A stretch of DNA of 47,757 bases from an uncultured Aquabacterium sp. (GCF_947366995.1 NZ_CANBCC010000025.1:1-47757), one strand, 5' to 3'; positions 24,440-34,858 are shown, counted from the stretch's first letter. A program made the numbers and translations. Notes: generated from the letters alone by a model not told the origin.

Positions 24440-25489
24440 TCAGAAGTTGTGGCGGATGCCGACGGCGAGCGACTGGCCAGATTGCAGGCTGGTCACGCGG
24501 TGATTCGAGAACACGCCGTACACGTCGGTGCGCTTCGACAGGGTGTAGTCATAACCCAGCGAGAAGACTTCGTCCTTGGTGGTGACGTCGGCAGCCGTCT
24601 TGTTCTTCAGCTGACCGAACGAGGCCAGCACGGCCGCCTTGTCGGTGACGGGCACGGACACGCCCAGCTGGTAGATCTTGTCCTTCACTTCGGCGGCGGT
24701 GGTGTCCTTGATGGCCGTGTACTGACCGAAGGCCTTCAGGAAGCCGAAGTCATACGAAGCACCCAGGTTCCACAGCTTTTCATTGGCGGTGTAGGCCGTG
24801 AGCGACGGCTGCGTGGTACGGCCGCCCTTGACGTAGGTCAGCGTGGCCGCGAACGGGCCGGCCGCGTAGGTGGCAGCGGCGGTGTAGCTGTTCTTGTTGG
24901 CCGAGCCGGTGGCTTCCTTCAGGGCAGCCTGGGCCACGAAGCTCAGGCCCGAGAAGTTGGGCGACTCGTAGGTGATCGAGTTGACCCAGCCGGTGTCGAA
25001 ACCGACGCCGGCGCGGGAAATCGGAGTCTGGCCCAGGTAGCTGAAGTGGCGCATCGTGGGCGAGAAGCTCATCGACGAACCGAACGGGTTGTAGGTGTAG
25101 CCCGAGGTGAACAGCGGGTTGTCGTACTGACCCAGTGCCACCTTACCGAAGCCGCCGCTCAGGGCGATGTTCGAAGCACGGCCCCAGAAGTTGCCAGCGT
25201 TGTTGTTCAGCGTCTGGCCGGTGTCGACGGCGATGAAGCTTTCCAGCGTGAACTCGGCCTTCAGACCGCCGCCCAGGTCTTCGACGCCGGCAAAGCCGAT
25301 GAAGGAGGTCGTCATCGCGCCGCTGCGGACTTCCGTCGTGCGGGTCGACTCGCCCTTCTCGTGGGCACCCTCAAACGAGCCCAGGCCCATGTCGACCAGG
25401 CCGTACACCTTCAGGCTGGACTGGGCTTGGGCAGCGCCGGCGGCGGCAGCCAGGGCGGCCAAGGCCACCAGGGTCTTCTTTGCAAACAT
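24440..25489 (-). CDS. Gram-negative general porin (Omp32-type), second copy
   Basis: The 349-residue porin has a signal peptide (1-22, ending GAAQA). It shows the same barrel landmarks as its downstream neighbour: SSLKVYGLVDMGLGSFEGA, TTSFIGFAGVEDLGGGLKAE, YTYNPFGSSMSFSPTMRH and C-terminal AVGIRHNF. An AGGAGAA ribosome site is ideally placed. It has its own terminator and a long upstream region with a TTGACA element, so it is expressed independently and probably strongly. Confidence 0.95.
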   Translation of the reverse strand: MFAKKTLVALAALAAAAGAAQAQSSLKVYGLVDMGLGSFEGAHEKGESTRTTEVRSGAMTTSFIGFAGVEDLGGGLKAEFTLESFIAVDTGQTLNNNAGNFWGRASNIALSGGFGKVALGQYDNPLFTSGYTYNPFGSSMSFSPTMRHFSYLGQTPISRAGVGFDTGWVNSITYESPNFSGLSFVAQAALKEATGSANKNSYTAAATYAAGPFAATLTYVKGGRTTQPSLTAYTANEKLWNLGASYDFGFLKAFGQYTAIKDTTAAEVKDKIYQLGVSVPVTDKAAVLASFGQLKNKTAADVTTKDEVFSLGYDYTLSKRTDVYGVFSNHRVTSLQSGQSLAVGIRHNF

Positions 25490-25848
25490 CGAGTTCTCCT
25501 AGCAATGAGATGAACGAATTTCGATCCGGATAAACACGCTGGCAGGCGTGTCAACGACGAAACCATTGTGAGACGGAATGTCCACGGGGGGTGTGTTAAG
25601 CAAAGGTCGGGCCACCTTTCGGAGGGCCAAATAGCCGGTTTTTGCGGCGTGCACACCACATTCATGCGATTTCGCATACGAATTTAGGACATCCCGCAGT
25701 GAGTCCAAACGTTTTCATCAACTTGCCATCCTGCGGCCGGTAACGTCGAGAACCGCCCCGAACAGCGCACCGGAAGGCGCTCAATGTCCGGTCGATGGAA
25801 GGGGCATTGCACCAAAATGCGGCGCTCACGCCCCACTCGGGGGCGGAT
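25490..25848. promoter_or_regulatory. 359-base intergenic region upstream of the second porin
   Basis: No gene was recognised here. On the - strand a perfect -35 TTGACA (25549-25554) stands 16 bases from TATCCG (25527-25532). An acacgc/gcgtgt inverted repeat (25534-25551) lies in the spacer and overlaps the -35. Further upstream, at 25664-25677, is the perfect palindrome ATGCGATTTCGCAT. The region looks like a regulated porin promoter. The recQ stop codon bounds it at 25849. Confidence 0.5.
25664..25677. repeat. Perfect 6-2-6 palindrome, candidate operator
   Basis: ATGCGA-TT-TCGCAT is a perfect inverted repeat about 175 bases upstream of the porin start and about 110 bases upstream of its -35 hexamer. 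It is a plausible activator or repressor site. No regulator could be named. Confidence 0.4.
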
Positions 25849-27744
25849 TCAAGCCCGAAGCACAGCGAGGATCTGGTCGCCGTAGGCTTCCAGCTTCTTG
25901 GCACCCACACCGCTGATGGTGGCCAGCTCGCCCAAGGTCTGGGGTGCCACGCGCGCCATGTCGGCCAGCGTCGCGTCGTTGAAGACGATGTAGGCCGGCA
26001 AGTTGTGTTCGCGCGCCACGCCGCCGCGCCAGGCCTTGAGGGCGTCGAAACGTTCCAGCGCGTCGCCGGTCAGGTCGGCGGCTGCGGCCGGCTTGCTGCC
26101 CGTCCGGGTGGTCTTGCTGCGGCGCGGTGCATCGGCCGCTTCACGCAGCGTGAGTTGCACCTCACCCTTCAGCACGGCCCGCGCCGAGGCGGTGAGCGCC
26201 AGCGTGTTGAACTCGCCTTCGGCCACCACGTGGCCCAGCGCAACGAGTTGGCGCAGCACGGCGCGCCACTGGTTTTCGCTCAGGTCGGCGCCCACGCCAT
26301 AGGTGCTCAGCGCCTCGTGGCCGTACTGGCGCACCTTGTCGGTCTGCTTGCCGCGCAGCACGTCGATCAGGTGGCCGGCACCGAAACGCTGCTGCCCATG
26401 CTGCCAGAAGCGGTAGATGCAGCTGAGCATCTTGCGCGCGGCCTCGGTGCCGTCCCAGGTGGCGGGCGGACGAAGGCAGTTGTCGCAGTTGCCGCAGGGC
26501 GCGCTGTCTTCGCCAAAGTAGCTCAGCAGGCGCACGCGGCGGCAGTCGTGGGCCTCGGCCAGGGCCAGCAGCGCGTCGAGCTTGCCGCGCTGGATGCGCT
26601 TGAAATCGTCGGTGGCCGGGCTCTCGTCGATCATGCGGCGCTGGTTGACCACATCGGCCAGGCCGTAGGTCAGCCACGCATCGGCCTCGCCGCCATCGCG
26701 CCCGGCACGCCCGGTCTCCTGGTAGTAGCCTTCGATGTTCTTGGGCAGGTCGAGGTGGGCTACGAAACGCACGTCGGGCTTGTCGATACCCATGCCGAAG
26801 GCCACGGTGGCGACCATGACGAGCCCCTCTTCACGCAGGAAGCGGTCCTGATGGCGCTGGCGCACGCCGGCATCCAGGCCGGCGTGATAGGGCAAGGCCG
26901 GCACGCCCTGGTCGGACAACCAGGTGGCGGTTTCCTCGACCTTGCGGCGACTCTGGCAGTAGACGATGCCGGCGTCGCCCGGGTGTTCGTCTCGGATGAA
27001 GCGCAGCAGTTGCTGGCGCGGGTTGTCCTTCTCGACCAGCGTGTAGCGGATGTTGGGCCGGTCGAAGCTGCTGATGAAGACGCGCGCATCCTGCAACTGC
27101 AAGCGCTCGATCATGTCGGCGCGGGTCTGGTCGTCGGCAGTGGCGGTCAGCGCCAGGCGCGGCACATCGGGGAAGCGCTCGTGCAGCATCGACAGCTGCA
27201 GGTAGTCTTCGCGGAAATCGTGGCCCCACTGGCTCACGCAGTGAGCTTCGTCAATGGCGAACAAACTGAGCAGGCCGCGTTCGTGCAGGCTGGCCAGCTG
27301 GGCCTGGAAGCGCAGGTTGGTGACGCGCTCGGGGGCGGCATAGAGCATCACCAGCCGGCCCGACATCATCTCGCGCTCGATGCGCTGGGTGTCTTCGAGG
27401 CTCAGGGTGCTGTTGAGGAAGGCGGCGTGCACACCGACCTCTTCCAGCGCGCCGACCTGGTCGTGCATCAGCGCGATCAGCGGCGAGACCACCACCGTGA
27501 CCCCCCGCCCCTGGCGATGCCGCGCGATGGCGGGCACCTGGTAGCACAGGCTCTTGCCGCCACCGGTGGGCATCAGCACCAGGGCATCCCGCCCTTCGGT
27601 GACGTGTTCGACGATGGCCGCCTGCTGGCCGCGGAAGGCGTTGTAGCCGAACACCTCGTGGAGGATGTCCAGCGGTTGGGCGCTGCCGGCGCCGGCGGGC
27701 TTGGCGGAGGACTCGTCGGTCAAGGAAAAGGGATGGGCGGGCAC
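25849..27744 (-). CDS. recQ: ATP-dependent DNA helicase RecQ
   Basis: RecQ is a 3'-5' helicase of RecF-pathway recombination and fork repair. The 631-residue protein has helicase motif [18 protein letters not shown], Walker B DEAH in [15 protein letters not shown], motif [14 protein letters not shown], the zinc-binding cysteines CDCRR..CGNCDNC and a winged-helix region. A C-terminal HRDC domain (about 550-631) contains [16 protein letters not shown] and [13 protein letters not shown]. The start is GTG; the bases just upstream (CACAAT, 8-13 bases before) look like a -10 element, which would make the mRNA nearly leaderless. It lies between porin and ppc. Confidence 0.96.
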   Translation of the reverse strand: MPAHPFSLTDESSAKPAGAGSAQPLDILHEVFGYNAFRGQQAAIVEHVTEGRDALVLMPTGGGKSLCYQVPAIARHRQGRGVTVVVSPLIALMHDQVGALEEVGVHAAFLNSTLSLEDTQRIEREMMSGRLVMLYAAPERVTNLRFQAQLASLHERGLLSLFAIDEAHCVSQWGHDFREDYLQLSMLHERFPDVPRLALTATADDQTRADMIERLQLQDARVFISSFDRPNIRYTLVEKDNPRQQLLRFIRDEHPGDAGIVYCQSRRKVEETATWLSDQGVPALPYHAGLDAGVRQRHQDRFLREEGLVMVATVAFGMGIDKPDVRFVAHLDLPKNIEGYYQETGRAGRDGGEADAWLTYGLADVVNQRRMIDESPATDDFKRIQRGKLDALLALAEAHDCRRVRLLSYFGEDSAPCGNCDNCLRPPATWDGTEAARKMLSCIYRFWQHGQQRFGAGHLIDVLRGKQTDKVRQYGHEALSTYGVGADLSENQWRAVLRQLVALGHVVAEGEFNTLALTASARAVLKGEVQLTLREAADAPRRSKTTRTGSKPAAAADLTGDALERFDALKAWRGGVAREHNLPAYIVFNDATLADMARVAPQTLGELATISGVGAKKLEAYGDQILAVLRA

Positions 27745-27823
27745 GGGCCGTATTGTGGGCCCTGCGCCCGCCCGGCTGGCACCCCGCGAAGGGCGCCCTC
27801 CTGCGGCGGAGGGGGAAACCCGT

Positions 27824-30637
27824 TCAGCCGCTGTTGCGCAGCCCCTGGGCCAGGCCGTTGATGGTGAGGTGGATGCCGCGCTGCACGCGCTCGTCCGGCT
27901 CCTCGTTGCGCTGCTGGCGCTCGCGGAAGCTCTGCAGCAGCGTCACCTGGAGGTGGTTCAGCGGATCGAGATAGGGGTGGCGGTCGGCGATGTGGCGTTG
28001 CAGTTCCGGATGGCGCTCCAGCAGCGCGGTCTGCCCGGTGACGGTCAGCAGGTGGCGCACGGTGCGGGCGTGCTCAGTCTGGATGCGGCCGAAGATGGCC
28101 TCGCTCAGGGCCTTGTCGCTGACCAGCCCGGCGTAGCGTGAGGCGATGGCCAGGTCGGACTTGGCCAGCACCATGTCCATGTTGGACAGCAGGCTCGACA
28201 GGTAGGGCCAGTTGGCGTGCATGGCCTGCAGGCGCTGCTGGCCGGCTTCACCGTGCTTCTGCACATAGGCCTCGACCGCGCTGCCGAAGCCGTACCAGCC
28301 GGGCAGCATGATGCGGCACTGGGCCCAGCTGAACACCCAGGGGATGGCGCGGAGGTCGTCGATCGACGTCGACTTCTTGCGCGAAGCCGGGCGGCTGCCG
28401 ATATTGAGGTGGGCGATCTCGGCAATGACAGTCGATTCCCAGAAGAACTGCTCGAAGCCCGGGGTCTCGTAGACGAGATTGCGGTAGGCCGCGAACGCGG
28501 TGGCCGAGAGTTCCTCCATCACGTCGAGGTACTCGGGCGGGACATCCTTGTTGGGCGGCAGCAGGCTCGCGGTCAGCGTGGCGGCCACCAGCACCTCGAG
28601 GTTGCGGCGGCCGGTTTCGGGCTGGCCGTACTTGGCGGCAATCACCTCGCCTTGCTCGGTCAGGCGAACCTGTCCTTGCACGGCGCCGGCGGGCTGCGCC
28701 AGGATGGCCTGGTAGCTGGGGCCGCCGCCGCGGCCGACGGAGCCCCCACGGCCATGGAAGAGGCGCAGGCGCACGCCGTGGCGCGCAAAGACCTCGACCA
28801 GACCGATCTCGGCCTTGTAGAGCTCCCAGCCGGAGGTGAGGAAACCGCCGTCCTTGTTCGAGTCGGAATAGCCGAGCATCACTTCCTGCACGTCGCCGCG
28901 GCTCTTGAGCAGCGCGCGGTACAGGGGCTGCGACAGCAGCGCGTCCATGATGTCCGGGGCGGCGCGCAGGTCGCCGATGGTCTCGAACAGCGGGACGATG
29001 TTGACGGCGAGCGTGGGCGCATCGGCGCCGCGGGCGGGCTTCAGCAGGCCGCACTCCTTGAGCAGCACGGCCACTTCCAGCAGGTCGGACACGCTGGCGG
29101 TCTTGCTGATGATGCACTGCGCGATCGACTGGCTGCCGTAGCGCTGGTGCGCCAGTTGGGCCTGCTGGAAGATGGCGATTTCGCCCCGGCTCAGCTCGCT
29201 GTAGTCGATGTGGGGCGAGTACAGCGGGCGGGCGGTCTGCAGCTCGTCGAGCAGGCGCGCCACGCGCTGGTCTTCCGGCAGCGACAGGTACTGCGAGCCC
29301 GGCTCGGCGGCTTCGAGCAGGTCGGCAATGACCTGCTCGTGCACGTCGGAGTTCTGACGCAGATCGAGCGGGGCCAGGCTGAAGCCGAAGACCTGCACGG
29401 CGCGGCGCAGTTGGCGCAGGCGCCCGCGGGTCAGCGACACGGAGCCGTTGGCCTTGAGCGAACGGTGGATGACGTTGAGGTCGGCGAGCAGCTCGGCCGC
29501 GGTCTCGTAGGCCGGCGCCTCGCCCAGGGCCGGGCGCGCCGGCTTGCGGCCGACCAGCTGCTGGTAGGTGGCGGCCAGACGGGCGTACAGGCCGCTGATG
29601 GCGCGGCGATACGGTTCGTCCTGGCGGTGCTGGGACTGGTCGGGCGAGCGGGCGGCCAGGTTCAGCAGCGCTTCGGACGGGTTGGCCAGCAGCGCCGAGA
29701 TCGACAGCTCGAGCCCGAGGTTGTTGAGCTCGGCCAGGTAGTGGCGCAGCACGCACTCGGCCTGCATGCGCAGGGCCGAATCCAGCACCTGCGCGGTGAC
29801 GAAGGGGTTGCCGTCGCGGTCGCCACCGATCCAGCTGGCCACATGCAGGAAGTTGGGCAGCTCAAGCTCGTCGGCCTGCGGCGCGCGGGCCTGCTTGAGG
29901 TCGGCGCGCAGGCGGTCTTCGAGGTGGCTGTACAGGCGCGGCACTTCGCGCAGAAAGGTGCGCTCGTGAGTTTCCAGGCTGTTGGCGACCTCGTCGAGCA
30001 CCGACAGCTTGGTGGGGCGCAGCAGGCGGGTCTGCCACAGTGTCAGCACGATGCGGCGCAGTTCCTCTTCGGATTCGGCGCGCTCTTCCGGCGTCTGTGG
30101 GGTCAAGTCACGCTCGCGCAGCAGTCGCGCGAGCTGCATCTGTTCGTGCAGGATGCTGTGGCGGCGGACTTCGGTGGGGTGGGCCGTCAGCACCGGGGCG
30201 ATCTGCGCGTGAGCGATGAGGTCGAGCACCTGCTCGGCGTCGAGCCCTTCGGCCGCAAAGCGCCCTAGCGCATGTTCGAGCGTGCCTTCGGTGGCCGCGT
30301 TGCCGGTCAGGGCCGCCTGCCGCTGGGTGCGGATCTGATGCTGGTCTTCAGCGATGTTGGCCAGCAACGAAAAGTAGCTGAACGAGCGGATCACCTGCAG
30401 CATCTGCTCGCGCGAGAGGCTGTCGAGCGTGGCTTCGAGCGCCTGGCGCGCGGCCTGGTCGTCGGCGCGGCGGAAGCGCACCGAGTGTCGGCGGATCTGG
30501 TCGACGAGCTCGTAGGTGGCTTCGCCGTGCTGTTCGCGCACGGTGTCACCAAGGACACGGCCCAGCAGGCGGATGTCTTCCCTCAGGGGGTGGTGAGGGT
30601 CTTGGGAAGGGGCGGATTCGTGGTCGGTCGAATGCAT
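27824..30637 (-). CDS. ppc: Phosphoenolpyruvate carboxylase
   Basis: Ppc carboxylates phosphoenolpyruvate to oxaloacetate, refilling the TCA cycle. The 937-residue protein has the catalytic His motif [13 protein letters not shown], the active-site [16 protein letters not shown], the glycine-rich [16 protein letters not shown] loop, and the family C-terminus (LAQGLRNSG here; usually ending RNTG). An ATG ten codons upstream (30667) is an alternative start. The chosen one has an aagagac sequence about 9 bases before it. The C-terminal Gly expected for activity is retained. Confidence 0.96.
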   Translation of the reverse strand: MHSTDHESAPSQDPHHPLREDIRLLGRVLGDTVREQHGEATYELVDQIRRHSVRFRRADDQAARQALEATLDSLSREQMLQVIRSFSYFSLLANIAEDQHQIRTQRQAALTGNAATEGTLEHALGRFAAEGLDAEQVLDLIAHAQIAPVLTAHPTEVRRHSILHEQMQLARLLRERDLTPQTPEERAESEEELRRIVLTLWQTRLLRPTKLSVLDEVANSLETHERTFLREVPRLYSHLEDRLRADLKQARAPQADELELPNFLHVASWIGGDRDGNPFVTAQVLDSALRMQAECVLRHYLAELNNLGLELSISALLANPSEALLNLAARSPDQSQHRQDEPYRRAISGLYARLAATYQQLVGRKPARPALGEAPAYETAAELLADLNVIHRSLKANGSVSLTRGRLRQLRRAVQVFGFSLAPLDLRQNSDVHEQVIADLLEAAEPGSQYLSLPEDQRVARLLDELQTARPLYSPHIDYSELSRGEIAIFQQAQLAHQRYGSQSIAQCIISKTASVSDLLEVAVLLKECGLLKPARGADAPTLAVNIVPLFETIGDLRAAPDIMDALLSQPLYRALLKSRGDVQEVMLGYSDSNKDGGFLTSGWELYKAEIGLVEVFARHGVRLRLFHGRGGSVGRGGGPSYQAILAQPAGAVQGQVRLTEQGEVIAAKYGQPETGRRNLEVLVAATLTASLLPPNKDVPPEYLDVMEELSATAFAAYRNLVYETPGFEQFFWESTVIAEIAHLNIGSRPASRKKSTSIDDLRAIPWVFSWAQCRIMLPGWYGFGSAVEAYVQKHGEAGQQRLQAMHANWPYLSSLLSNMDMVLAKSDLAIASRYAGLVSDKALSEAIFGRIQTEHARTVRHLLTVTGQTALLERHPELQRHIADRHPYLDPLNHLQVTLLQSFRERQQRNEEPDERVQRGIHLTINGLAQGLRNSG

Positions 30638-30740
30638 GTGCCGGGTCTCTTGTGAAGGCGGGGACATGGAAAACAGGGGTTGTGCGCGCAGCGCCCCGAC
30701 ATGTTATGCGGCGTGGTGCAGCAAGCCGCGGGCCCTCCAT

Positions 30741-30780
30741 AAAAAAAGCCCCCGCGCGCGCCAGCAGCGTGCACGGGGGC
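30741..30780 (-). terminator. Intrinsic terminator of the maltoporin gene
   Basis: On the - strand a GC-rich stem (GCCCCCG..CGGGGGC outer pairs, 30748-30780) is followed by seven T (30747-30741). It is the third and strongest hairpin after the maltoporin stop codon. Confidence 0.85.
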
Positions 30781-30784
30781 AGGT

Positions 30785-30834
30785 CGGGGCCCCATCCACC
30801 CATCACGGCGGGGCCCCGTGTCACCTCAGGGTGA
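30785..30834. repeat. Two hairpins between the maltoporin stop and its terminator
   Basis: A perfect nine-base-pair inverted repeat (cggggcccc / ggggccccg, 30785-30818) and a small one (tcacc / ggtga, 30821-30834) stand in series before the terminator hairpin. They may protect the 3' end of an abundant outer-membrane protein mRNA. Confidence 0.5.
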
Positions 30835-30846
30835 TCCGGCTGTGGC

Positions 30847-32058
30847 TCAGAACCACAGTTCGGCCTGCACGCCGATCAGGGTGGCCGAGTTCTTCGACTT
30901 GTCGGTCAGGCCAGCGGGGGTCGAGCCGGCAATGCTGTAGGCCGCGTCGTTCCAGGTGATGTGGGTGGCGTAGAAACGCAGTTCCGGGCGCGACCAGAAG
31001 TCACCGTTGAGCGCCAGCGTGGGCGCAAACGTGATCTTGTTCAGGCGGCCGGTGCCGGCCACCCCGTCCTGCTTGGCCGAGGTCACGCCGATTTCGGTCA
31101 GCAGCTTGAAGTTCTGTGTGACGGCGTAGGAGACACGGCCACCCAGCGAGGTGCGGGTCACTTCGGTTTCGGCGTTGGTCAGGTCGGCGTAGCTCTTGGA
31201 CCGCTCCCACACCGCCTGGGCCTGGCCACCCCACGGGCCGGACTGCCACTGAATCGAGTCGACGGCACGCAGGCCCTTGTTCTTGGTGTCGGAGAAACCA
31301 CCGGTCAGCGCAGCGTGGCCGTTCGCGGCCTGCAGCCACACGGTGTTGGTCAACCCCTTCATGCCGAAGTTGGCCTGATCGTGCTTCAGCGACACCGAGA
31401 ATCCGCTGCTGCCATTGACGTAGTCGCCATTGACCAGCGACACCACGGCGCGCAGCTTGCCATCGGTGCCGGTCTTGATGTCGTAGAGGTCGGCCGTCAC
31501 ACGGGCGGCCGTGGCCTTGGTGCCGTCCTTGGTGGTGAATTCATCGCTCGAATAAGCGTGCACGCCCAGCTTGGCGCCGCCCACGGCGATGTCATAGGCA
31601 CCCGCGCCCACGTCGTTGCCGTAGTTGATGTAGAAGGTGTCGACGATGTGGACGTCGGCGCGCTGGTAGCGCTTGCCGCCCCAGAACTTCACGTTGGGCG
31701 CGAAGTCCATGCCGGCCAGTTCGATGAAGGCCTGCTTGGTCTCGTAGTTGTTCTCCGAGGTCGGGTTCGGCTTGGCCGAGAAAAGGGCCGGCATCCAGCC
31801 GAGCTTCACCGTCTGGTTGCCGACCTTCTGCTCGTGCGACAGCAGGAACTCGCCATAGAAGTCGCCCTCGTTGCCCAGACGGTACATTTGGCCGGCGCCG
31901 CCCAGGCTGTACTTGCCGTAGGTCTGCGTGGTGCCCGAAGGCTCGGCGCCCGACAGGACGGGGCCGGCGCGCAGGTAACCGTTGAATTCGAATGCCATGG
32001 CCTGGCCGGCCAGGGCGGTCGCGGCGGCGACGAGGGTCAGGCGAATGCCTTTGTTCAT
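30847..32058 (-). CDS. Maltoporin-type (LamB family) outer-membrane channel
   Basis: The 403-residue protein has a signal peptide (1-22, ending GQAMA) and LamB family features. These are FEFNGYLRAGPVLSG at the mature N-terminus, the paired YRLGNEGDFYGEF and KFWGGKRYQRADVHIVDTFY segments, and the C-terminal FWSRPELRFYATHITWN followed by GVQAELWF. LamB-type channels pass maltodextrins or other sugars across the outer membrane. The actual sugar here is unknown, and no sugar ABC or PTS genes are beside it. GAGGAG stands before the ATG. An AT-rich palindrome lies upstream and hairpins follow the stop codon. Confidence 0.9.
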   Translation of the reverse strand: MNKGIRLTLVAAATALAGQAMAFEFNGYLRAGPVLSGAEPSGTTQTYGKYSLGGAGQMYRLGNEGDFYGEFLLSHEQKVGNQTVKLGWMPALFSAKPNPTSENNYETKQAFIELAGMDFAPNVKFWGGKRYQRADVHIVDTFYINYGNDVGAGAYDIAVGGAKLGVHAYSSDEFTTKDGTKATAARVTADLYDIKTGTDGKLRAVVSLVNGDYVNGSSGFSVSLKHDQANFGMKGLTNTVWLQAANGHAALTGGFSDTKNKGLRAVDSIQWQSGPWGGQAQAVWERSKSYADLTNAETEVTRTSLGGRVSYAVTQNFKLLTEIGVTSAKQDGVAGTGRLNKITFAPTLALNGDFWSRPELRFYATHITWNDAAYSIAGSTPAGLTDKSKNSATLIGVQAELWF

Positions 32059-32193
32059 GGTGTGCTCCTCGGCAGGTCGGTCTGTTGGACGACCCGGTTG
32101 GTGGTGATGCGACAGGACAATGAAGAGGACCGTCTGCCGGAACCGGGGGGCTCGACGCGGGCGTCTCCACACCCGCCGCGGTCTTCTTAACAA

Positions 32194-32214
32194 AATCTTA
32201 ATTAATTAAAGATT
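32194..32214. promoter_or_regulatory. AT-rich palindrome upstream of the maltoporin gene
   Basis: AATCTT-AATTAATT-AAAGATT is a near-perfect 21-base palindrome (one extra A) in an otherwise GC-rich region, about 135 bases upstream of the maltoporin start and 65 bases before the SirB2-like gene. It could be an operator or an UP-element-like promoter part. Confidence 0.45.
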
Positions 32215-32278
32215 AATAAACGTCCGGAAGAACCCTAGGTCGGCGTCACCCGGGCGCAACGCTTCACAATCGGGCCGC

Positions 32279-32671
32279 ATGGACTACCTGACGATCAAGA
32301 CCCTTCACCACGCTGCCGTGGCACTGTCGGCCACCGGCTTCATCGCCCGCGGTGCCGGCATGCTGATGGGTGCAACCTGGGTGCGCCAGAAACCGGCGCG
32401 CGTCCTTCCCCACATCGTGGACACCGCGTTGCTTGCAACCGGCATCACGCTCGCGGTGATGCTGCGGCTGGACCCCATGCAAACGTCCTGGCTCGGCGCC
32501 AAGCTGCTCGGCCTGCTGGGCTACATCGGGCTGGGCATGGTGGCGCTGCGCCCTGGGCGGCCTCAGGCGGTGCGGGCTGGCGCCTGGGTGGCGGCCCTGC
32601 TGGTACTGAGCTGGATGGTGTCGGTCGCGATCACGAAACACCCCGGCGGCTGGCTGCGCGCGCTGGCCTGA
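32279..32671 (+). CDS. SirB2-family membrane protein
   Basis: This 130-residue protein is of the SirB family: small inner-membrane proteins with four predicted helices and no settled function. Visible features are the N-terminal TIKTLHHAAVALSATGFIARG, a polar VRQKPARVLPHIVDT loop, two central helices (LLATGITLAVML, LLGLLGYIGLGMVAL) and a final helix WVAALLVLSWMVSVAI. A CACAAT -10-like hexamer stands 10 bases before the ATG, again suggesting a very short leader. A perfect 6-base-pair hairpin without T-run (32681-32696) follows. Confidence 0.82.
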   Translation: MDYLTIKTLHHAAVALSATGFIARGAGMLMGATWVRQKPARVLPHIVDTALLATGITLAVMLRLDPMQTSWLGAKLLGLLGYIGLGMVALRPGRPQAVRAGAWVAALLVLSWMVSVAITKHPGGWLRALA

Positions 32672-32797
32672 ACCCCGGCTGAGCCGCCTACGGCTCGCCC
32701 TGCCTGCGATGCCGTCAGGGTCGGGCGGGTGCCGATGGCGGTGGCCCGGGCGCGGTGCTACAACAAGGCGTCGACGGTCGATGCCTTGGGGGCCTGC

Positions 32798-33586
32798 ATG
32801 CAGCTTCAGGACAGCGTGGTGCTCATCACGGGTGGCAGCTCGGGGCTGGGCGCGGCCACGGCCCGCATGGCTTGGCAGGCGGGCGCCCGGGTGATGCTGG
32901 CCGACAAGGCCGAGCCGCCTGTGTCGCACCCGCTGCAGGCGCTGGATCCGGAGTGCGAACGCTGGCACTGGCACGCCACGGACGTCGCCGATGCGGTGTC
33001 CGGGTCGGCCGCGGTGGATGCGGTGCAAGATCGCTTCGGCCGGCTCGACGTGCTGGTCAACGCGGCCGGCCTCGCGTGTGCCGAGCGGGTACACGGCCGC
33101 GATGGCACGCACCGCCTGGAGACCTTTCAGCGCATGCTGCAGGTCAACCTGCTGGGCAGCTTCAACATGATGCGACTGGCGGTGCCCGCGATGCTGCGCT
33201 CACCGCCGCGTCCGGCACGCGCCGAGTCCGACAGCCGGGGGGTCATCGTCTTCACCGCATCGATCGCGGCATTCGACGGGCAGGTCGGGCAGGTGGCCTA
33301 TGCCGCATCGAAAGGGGGCGTGGCCGCGATGACCCTGCCCGCTGCGCGCGACCTAGCGCGCGACCGCATCCGCGTGATGACGGTGGCACCGGGCGTGTTC
33401 GACACCCCCATGCTCCGTGGGCTGCCGGACGAAGCGCGCATCAGCCTGGAGGCTACCGTGCCCCACCCCGCGCGCCTGGGCCTGCCCGCCGAGTACGCCG
33501 CCCTGGTGCACCACATCGTCGCAAACGACTATCTCAATGGCGAGGTCATCCGGCTGGATGGCGCGCTGCGCATGGGCCCGCGTTGA
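32798..33586 (+). CDS. Short-chain dehydrogenase, 3-hydroxyacyl-CoA dehydrogenase type
   Basis: The 262-residue SDR enzyme has the NAD-binding motif TGGSSGLG (about 12-19), the structural NAAG motif (LVNAAGLACAE), the catalytic Tyr-Lys pair in YAASKGG and APGVFDTPM near the end. The sequence pattern is that of the HSD17B10-like type II 3-hydroxyacyl-CoA dehydrogenases, which act on short branched acyl-CoAs. The ATG at 32798 gives the standard SDR N-terminus; an ORF extension upstream is not conserved. It is the first gene of the liu-type cluster, 13 bases before the thiolase. Confidence 0.88.
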   Translation: MQLQDSVVLITGGSSGLGAATARMAWQAGARVMLADKAEPPVSHPLQALDPECERWHWHATDVADAVSGSAAVDAVQDRFGRLDVLVNAAGLACAERVHGRDGTHRLETFQRMLQVNLLGSFNMMRLAVPAMLRSPPRPARAESDSRGVIVFTASIAAFDGQVGQVAYAASKGGVAAMTLPAARDLARDRIRVMTVAPGVFDTPMLRGLPDEARISLEATVPHPARLGLPAEYAALVHHIVANDYLNGEVIRLDGALRMGPR

Positions 33587-33599
33587 GAAGGAGGCTGGC

Positions 33600-34784
33600 A
33601 TGCAGGACGACATCGTGATCCTCGCCGCACGGCGCACCCCGATCGGCGCGCTGATGGGACGCCTGGCCGAGGTGCCGGCCCCGCAACTCGGCGCCTCGGC
33701 CATCCGCGCGGCACTGGACGACAGCCGGGCACCGGCCGAGGCCGTCGACGAGGTGCTGATGGGCTGCTGCCTGATGGCGGGACTGGGGCAGGCGCCGGCA
33801 CGGCAAGCCTTGTTGGGTGCCGGGCTGCCTGCGTCGGTGCCGGCCACCACGCTGACCAAGATGTGCGGCTCGGGCATGAAGGCCGTGATGCTGGCCCACG
33901 ATGCCCTTTGCGCAGGCAACGGCACGCTCTACGTGGCGGGAGGCATGGAGTCGATGAGCCGGGCGCCGCACCTGTTGCCCACGGCGCGCCGGGGCCAGCG
34001 CTTCGGGCATGGTGTCACGCTCGACCACATGCTGCGCGATGGCCTGGAAGACGCATACGACGGCCAGCTGATGGGCGTGCACGCCGAGCGCATGGCACGC
34101 GAAGCCGGTCTGACCCGCGACGATCTGGACGCAGTGGCCTTGCGTTCGGTGCGGCTCGCCCGCGATGCGGTGCAGCGCGGCCTGTTTGCCGACGAGATCG
34201 TGCCCGTGTTGCTGCCCGGCAGCTCGACCACCGACCTCGCCTTGCAGGAGGACGAAACCCCCGCCACCTGTCAGCCGGAGAAGGTGCCTCGCCTGCGCCC
34301 CGCATTTGCGCCGGATGGCGTGATCACGGCGGCCAGCTCGGCCTCGATCTCGGACGGCGCGGCCGCGCTGGTCGTCTCCACCGCGAGCCGGGCGGCGACC
34401 GCCGGCTGGCCGATGATGGCGCGCATCGTGGCCCATGCCACGGTGGCGGGCGAGCCCGGCCGCTTTGCCGAAGCGCCGGTGTACGCGATCCGCAAGGTGC
34501 TGCAACGCGCCGACTGGCAGGTCAGCGACGTCGATCTGTTCGAGGTCAACGAGGCCTTTGCCGTGGTACCGCTTCTGGTACAGCGCGCCCTCGGCATCCC
34601 GGAAGAACACCTCAATGTGCGAGGCAGCGCCTGTGCGCTCGGCCATCCGATCGGCGCAACGGGGGCCCGCATCCTGGTGACGCTGCTGCATGCCCTGCGG
34701 CAGCGGGACCAGCGACGCGGCGTGGCCTCGCTGTGCATCGGCGGCGGTGAAGCCACGGCCATGGCGATCGAGCGGCTGGACTGA
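33600..34784 (+). CDS. Acetyl-CoA acetyltransferase (thiolase)
   Basis: The 394-residue thiolase has the acyl-accepting Cys89 in [11 protein letters not shown], the [14 protein letters not shown] block, NEAFAV, His349 in [13 protein letters not shown] and the proton-exchanging Cys379 in [15 protein letters not shown] precedes the start. In this cluster it would cleave acetoacetyl-CoA, or a branched 3-ketoacyl-CoA produced by the preceding dehydrogenase. No CoA-transferase gene for acetoacetate is in the cluster, so how acetoacetate is activated is not shown. Confidence 0.94.
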   Translation: MQDDIVILAARRTPIGALMGRLAEVPAPQLGASAIRAALDDSRAPAEAVDEVLMGCCLMAGLGQAPARQALLGAGLPASVPATTLTKMCGSGMKAVMLAHDALCAGNGTLYVAGGMESMSRAPHLLPTARRGQRFGHGVTLDHMLRDGLEDAYDGQLMGVHAERMAREAGLTRDDLDAVALRSVRLARDAVQRGLFADEIVPVLLPGSSTTDLALQEDETPATCQPEKVPRLRPAFAPDGVITAASSASISDGAAALVVSTASRAATAGWPMMARIVAHATVAGEPGRFAEAPVYAIRKVLQRADWQVSDVDLFEVNEAFAVVPLLVQRALGIPEEHLNVRGSACALGHPIGATGARILVTLLHALRQRDQRRGVASLCIGGGEATAMAIERLD

Positions 34785-34858
34785 GGCCGGGCATCAGGGA
34801 AAGACAGGAGCCCACAACCGGCGCACACCGGCATGATGGTCTGCAAAGGGACCGCGCC

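Noticed and set aside
32681-32696. Hairpin gagccg-ccta-cggctc after the SirB2 gene as a terminator
   Set aside because: Only six base pairs and no T-run; kept only as a remark in the SirB2 entry.
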